Of a DNA stretch of 8,189 nt, positions 5,579-8,189 are shown piece after piece. The notes under the pieces are model-generated. The model did not search any database, was not told where the DNA came from, and saw nothing but the letters and a program-made list of their open reading frames with translations. Each line of letters starts with the position of its first letter. The first letter of the stretch is position 1. Source of the DNA: Alphaproteobacteria bacterium (GTDB lineage Bacteria; Pseudomonadota; Alphaproteobacteria; Geminicoccales; Geminicoccaceae); NCBI GenBank assembly GCA_026982585.1, contig JALSGW010000405.1, positions 1 through 8,189 on the forward strand, read 5' to 3'. Position numbers and translations under genes: made by a program.

Positions 5579-6682
5579 GCCCTCGCGGTAGTCCTCCTCG
5601 ACCCGCACCAACCGCGCGCCCAGGAGCTTTTCCACAAGCTCCCGCACCCGCTTCACCCGCCGTTCCGCGATCCAGCGGTTGTAGCGGCGCGCCTCCTCCG
5701 GGGTGCGGGCGTTGCGCACACCGCCCTCGGCGACCGCCGCCTCGATCCGCACCACATAGCGCGAATCCGGAAGCCCCCCGAGCCAGGAGCGCAACCTCTT
5801 GGCGTCCTCGTGGGCGAGGTAGCTGCTGTTGATCCGAAACACCAAGGTGAGGCTCTGCTGCGGCTCCGCCCGCAGCGCGGTCTCTCTTGGCCGCGCCTCG
5901 GAAGCGGGCGCCGGGGTGGACGGCGCCGCCGTGCGTTCGGGCTCGTCCGTGACCGCGGCGGTCTTGGGAGGATCCGGCTCCCGGTCGACCGTTTCCGCCC
6001 TCTCGACCGGCCGCGCAACCGGAGCGGGCGCCTCTGCCCCTTGCGGCGCGCGCACCACCGCATCCTCGGGCTCGGGAACGGACGTCTCGGCCGCAACCGG
6101 TGGCGTCTCGCCGCCGTCCTCGCGCGCCTCCCCCCGCCTCGCCGCCGCCTTCACGCCCTCCAAAGCGGCATCCGGCCCGGCACCGCCTGTCGCGAGGGCC
6201 ACCGCCTCGCCGGCGCAGTCCTCGCCCGGGGCCAGTTCGAACACCCAAAGCGTCACCCGGCTCGCCGGGACCGCGAACTGCCAGTCCCACACGCTCGCCA
6301 CCGTCTTGCCGGGAAGGCGGTAGCGTGCGAGCAGCTCCTGTACGGTCTCCGCGCGCTTGCGCGCGAGCCTGTGGGCGGCGAGACCGTCGCCCTCGGCATC
6401 CGGTCCCGGACGGACATGGCCGATGGCCTGGGCGGTGAGGAAACAGTCGGTGGCGTGACGCGCCACAATGGCGGCGAGGGCGCGCTCGGAGGCGGGCTGG
6501 AGCTCGGCGCTGCCAGCGGGGAAGGGGATCGCATACACCGAGACCAGGGCCACCCGGCCGTCCTTGAGGATGAGGGGGGCGCGCTCGGAGAGAAGCTCGG
6601 AAACCGGCCCCGCCTCCTGGGCCAGCGCCACGCCGGCCGCGCACCAGAGCCCGAGGAGCGGAGCGATCAGGCGACGCGACAC
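5507..6682 (-). CDS. Secreted periplasmic protein with two divergent OmpA-like domains
   Basis: 391 residues from a GTG at 6682, with GGGAGG 7 bases upstream. Residues 1-21 form a Sec signal peptide (RR, then LIAPLLGLWCAAGVALA) with probable cleavage after ALA (21/22); the Cys at 14 is inside the signal, not a lipobox. The first domain (about 45-150) has OmpA-like features: IPFPAGSAEL, then HRLARKRAETVQELL, then a final strand VTLWVFE. Cys80 and Cys156 could form a disulfide. Residues about 185-275 are a Pro/Ala/Glu-rich, probably disordered linker. The second domain (about 277-380) repeats the plan: LTLVFRINSSYLAHEDAKRL, YNRWIAERRVKRVRELV, then RRVVIQLRE. The domain calls rest on pattern and order, not on a clear match, and the canonical Asp/Arg peptidoglycan pocket is not obvious. 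It is first in the minus-strand cluster and ends 7 bases before comM. A cell-wall or outer-envelope partner role is inferred. Confidence 0.85.
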   Translation of the reverse strand: MSRRLIAPLLGLWCAAGVALAQEAGPVSELLSERAPLILKDGRVALVSVYAIPFPAGSAELQPASERALAAIVARHATDCFLTAQAIGHVRPGPDAEGDGLAAHRLARKRAETVQELLARYRLPGKTVASVWDWQFAVPASRVTLWVFELAPGEDCAGEAVALATGGAGPDAALEGVKAAARRGEAREDGGETPPVAAETSVPEPEDAVVRAPQGAEAPAPVARPVERAETVDREPDPPKTAAVTDEPERTAAPSTPAPASEARPRETALRAEPQQSLTLVFRINSSYLAHEDAKRLRSWLGGLPDSRYVVRIEAAVAEGGVRNARTPEEARRYNRWIAERRVKRVRELVEKLLGARLVRVEEDYREGDSSRRVVIQLREAPPSEEASAAG

Positions 6683-6689
6683 CGCACAA

Positions 6690-6695
6690 CCTCCC
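6690..6695 (-). promoter_or_regulatory. Shine-Dalgarno supporting the GTG start of the periplasmic protein
   Basis: The minus strand reads GGGAGG (6695-6690), seven bases before GTG at 6682. This fits the GTG start that gives a clean signal peptide with no extra N-terminal residues. Confidence 0.65.
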
Positions 6696-6734
6696 GCAGC
6701 GATGAGCCCCCTGCCCTACCTGAGCGCGAACCGC

Positions 6735-6762
6735 AGTATGGGCGAATCGCGGGAAAAGGCAA
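6735..6762 (-). promoter_or_regulatory. Weak candidate promoter for the minus-strand cluster
   Basis: The minus strand has TTGCCT (6762-6757), a 16-base spacer, then CATACT (6740-6735), about 4/6 matches each to the sigma-70 consensus, roughly 50 bases before the GTG start at 6682. It lies in the divergent gap, where a promoter is expected. The elements are imperfect and could be chance. Confidence 0.28.
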
Positions 6763-6772
6763 TCGCCGCGTC

Positions 6773-6801
6773 TTGGCGGTATGCTTTGCGGCGTCTATGT
6801 G
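6773..6801 (+). promoter_or_regulatory. Weak candidate promoter for the ELM1-family gene
   Basis: TTGGCG (6773-6778), a 17-base spacer, then TATGTG (6796-6801), about 4/6 and 3/6 matches to the sigma-70 consensus. It would start transcription near 6808, about 25 bases before the TTG start with its strong Shine-Dalgarno. It only makes sense if the gene starts at 6834 rather than at the earlier ATGs. Confidence 0.22.
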
Positions 6802-6821
6802 GGCGGGCGGTCCGGTGGCGT

Positions 6822-6828
6822 GGAGGGG
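6822..6828 (+). promoter_or_regulatory. Shine-Dalgarno deciding a TTG start for the ELM1-family gene
   Basis: GGAGGGG at 6822-6828 lies 5 bases before TTG (6834). The in-frame ATGs at 6702 and 6738 have no comparable site. Starting here puts the conserved PRVWLLL opening strand at residues 6-12, as is usual for bacterial members of the family. Confidence 0.5.
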
Positions 6829-6833
6829 CGGGG

Positions 6834-7919
6834 TTGGCGCTCGGGGCGCCGCGCGTCTGGCTGTTGCTTGCGGAGAAGGTGGGCGACAACGCCCAGGTGC
6901 GGGTGCTGGCCGAAGCCCTCGGTCTTCCCTTCGAGGTGCGGCGGCTCGTGATGCGTCCGCGCTATCGGCTGGGCAAGCCCCGTTTCCGGCCGACCCTGCG
7001 CCATCTCGATCTGGCCCGCTCGGATCCGCTCGAACCCCCCTGGCCCGATCTCATCCTCACCATCGGCCGTCGCTGTGCCATGGTGGCCTTGTGGATCAAA
7101 CGTCGTTCGGGCGGCCGAAGCCGCATCGTGCTCGTGGGGCGCCCGCGTCAGCGCATGGGCGATTATGATCTCCTTTTGGTGCCGCCCCAATATCCGCTGC
7201 CCGACAACGGCCGTGCGGTGGCGCTGGAGCTCCCCCTCATGCGGGTGGATCCGGAGCGGCTCGCCCGGGCGCGGGAACAGTGGCGGGAGCGGCTCGCCGG
7301 CTTTGCCCGCCCGCTCACCGCGGTGCTGGTGGGAGGAGCCACCCGGCCCTACCGGCTCGACGGCACGGTGGCGGACCGGCTGCTCCGGGACGTCCAGGCG
7401 TTGCGGGCGCGCGATGGGGGCAGCCTGTTCATCAGCACGAGCCGCCGCACGCCCGAATCGGCCGCGACGGTGCTGGCGCGCGCGGTCGAGCAGGGTGCCG
7501 GCTTCTACCGCTTCCGGCCGGAGGGCGGGGACGACAACCCCTATCTCGGCCTGCTCGCGCACGCCGATCGCTTCGTGGTGACCGGGGATTCGGTGTCCAT
7601 GCTGGTGGAGGTGGCGCGGCTCGGGCGCCCGCTCGCGGTCTATCCGCTGCCCGTGCGCGAGACGCTCGCGGACTGGATCGCACGCCGCCTCCTGTGGGCG
7701 CTGGCGCCGGGCGCGCCGCTCGGCGGTCTCGGCCGCGCGCTGCGCGCGCTCGGCCTGATCGGGGTTCCCCGCGATCTCGAAGCGCTCCACCGCCGCCTCT
7801 ATGAACGGGGACTGGCGGTTCCCTTCGGCGCGCCCTTTCCGCCCCCGCGAAACCGTTCGTCCGGCGAGGACGAACTTGTGGCCCTGGCCGAGCGCGTGCG
7901 GCGCTTGGTCGCGCCATGA
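6834..7919 (+). CDS. Mitochondrial-fission ELM1 family protein (bacterial, GT-B-like)
   Basis: 361 residues from TTG 6834; the frame stays open upstream, with ATGs at 6738 (393 residues) and 6702 (405). Family features in order: PRVWLLLAEKVGDNAQVRVL (6-25), a first Rossmann-like strand and helix; PDLILTIGRR (71-80); RIVLVGRPR (97-105); LVGGATRPYRLD (165-176); LFISTSRRTP (198-207); and FVVTGDSVSMLVEVARLGRP (247-266), the most diagnostic stretch. The bacterial proteins share the ELM1 family with plant ELM1, which recruits dynamin-related protein to mitochondria. In bacteria the fold suggests a nucleotide-sugar-binding, glycosyltransferase-like enzyme, but no reaction is established that I know of. 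It is divergent from the minus-strand cluster and directly upstream of a sulfotransferase. Family call is strong, function open, start moderately sure. Confidence 0.9.
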   Translation: MALGAPRVWLLLAEKVGDNAQVRVLAEALGLPFEVRRLVMRPRYRLGKPRFRPTLRHLDLARSDPLEPPWPDLILTIGRRCAMVALWIKRRSGGRSRIVLVGRPRQRMGDYDLLLVPPQYPLPDNGRAVALELPLMRVDPERLARAREQWRERLAGFARPLTAVLVGGATRPYRLDGTVADRLLRDVQALRARDGGSLFISTSRRTPESAATVLARAVEQGAGFYRFRPEGGDDNPYLGLLAHADRFVVTGDSVSMLVEVARLGRPLAVYPLPVRETLADWIARRLLWALAPGAPLGGLGRALRALGLIGVPRDLEALHRRLYERGLAVPFGAPFPPPRNRSSGEDELVALAERVRRLVAP

Positions 7920-7954
7920 CCGGCGCCCGGGGCTCGGTGGGCGGGACTTGCGGA

Positions 7955-7984
7955 TTGGATGTGGGGCCGCGAGCCTGCTATGGA
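7955..7984 (+). promoter_or_regulatory. Weak candidate promoter before the sulfotransferase
   Basis: TTGGAT (7955-7960), an 18-base spacer, then TATGGA (7979-7984), 24 bases before the ATG at 8009. Each hexamer matches the sigma-70 consensus at only about 3 positions. It is relevant only if translation starts at 8009 rather than at the overlapping ATG at 7916. Confidence 0.15.
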
Positions 7985-8008
7985 GAAGCCCGCTTCGGGA
8001 ACGGGACC

Positions 8009-8189
8009 ATGTGGCTGGCTTTGTACCTGCGCCTTCAGCGCGAGGGCCTGCGTCTTGCGCTCCGGCCTCTCGACGAGGGGCGGCGCAAGCGCGCCGAACG
8101 GTGGCATCGCGGCCTCGAGGACCATCTGCAGCTGCGGCGCGCCGATGCGGTGGTGGTGTCCTTCGGCAAGAGCGGCCGCACCTGGCTGC
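8009..8189 (+). CDS. Sulfotransferase family protein, N-terminus only (cut by window edge)
   Basis: 60 codons are visible. The N-terminal part is helical and charged (MWLALYLRLQREGLRL), then ADAVVVSFGKSGRTWL runs to the edge. FGKSGRTWL (52-60) is the 5'-phosphosulfate-binding loop of PAPS-dependent sulfotransferases (usual form YPKSGTTWL), with the catalytic-loop Lys present at 54. The acceptor-binding part and the rest of the domain lie outside. Two starts are possible. ATG 7916 overlaps the ELM1-family stop as ATGA and adds 31 residues. ATG 8009 is preferred because the extra stretch has more A/T at third positions than neighbouring genes and does not look like the family. Cotranscription with the ELM1-family gene is likely either way, which points to sulfation of a glycan or lipid. 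Family call fairly firm from the loop alone. Confidence 0.82.
   Translation, partial: MWLALYLRLQREGLRLALRPLDEGRRKRAERWHRGLEDHLQLRRADAVVVSFGKSGRTWL

Noticed and set aside
3730..5832. Plus-strand open frame of 700 codons
   Set aside because: It is in register opposite comM, which has intact Walker motifs and zinc-binding cysteines; the plus-strand product resembles no protein family.
7916..8008. ATG at 7916 in an ATGA overlap as the sulfotransferase start
   Set aside because: Not excluded, but the 31 extra codons have more A/T at third positions than the flanking genes and look unlike a family N-terminus; ATG 8009 is preferred.
1..8189. tRNA, rRNA, CRISPR array, insertion sequence or prophage attachment site
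   Set aside because: No cloverleaf, no regularly spaced repeats, no transposase or integrase motif, and no terminal repeats were seen. Repetition in the coiled-coil genes is codon-level heptad repetition, not a mobile repeat.

Overview
This is a very GC-rich window with tightly packed genes. Six run leftward on the minus strand from about 6682 to the left edge, and two run rightward from about 6834 to the right edge. The best guess for the source is an alphaproteobacterium, perhaps a Rhodospirillales-type lineage. The basis is the GC-rich codon use, a bacterial ELM1-family gene followed by a sulfotransferase, and a MotA-like/OmpA-type 'peptidoglycan-binding' pair as seen in that class. This is family knowledge, not a database result.

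Minus strand, in order of transcription: (1) a secreted periplasmic protein with two divergent OmpA-like domains joined by a Pro/Ala-rich linker (6682-5507); (2) comM/yifB, a MoxR/Mg-chelatase-like AAA+ helicase (5499-3934); (3) after a gap of about 100 bases, a MotA/TolQ/ExbB-type proton-channel protein with a long cytoplasmic tail (3834-2659); (4) a MotB-like partner with one membrane helix carrying the proton-channel Asp, a coiled coil of about 210 residues and a C-terminal OmpA peptidoglycan-binding domain (2652-1429); (5) a small protein with two membrane helices (1375-989); (6) a single-pass membrane protein that is otherwise almost all coiled coil and runs off the left edge (976-1). Genes 3-6 look like one operon. 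The simplest reading is a non-flagellar, ion-driven, cell-wall-anchored motor or force-transducing complex with two long periplasmic coiled coils. No flagellar, Tol or Ton genes, and no Zorya effectors (ZorC/D/E), are visible.

Plus strand: an ELM1-family protein (GT-B-like fold; name from the plant mitochondrial-fission protein) is followed by the start of a PAPS-dependent sulfotransferase cut by the right edge. The two may modify a surface glycan, which is inference.

The most distinctive nucleotide-level signal is a perfect 14-bp inverted repeat (5504-5517 with 5565-5578). In the minus-strand transcript it would bury the comM ribosome-binding region in a hairpin with the end of the upstream coding sequence, a layout that suggests translational coupling. 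No tRNA, rRNA, CRISPR array, insertion sequence or convincing intrinsic terminator was found. No gene-free stretch exceeds about 150 bases.
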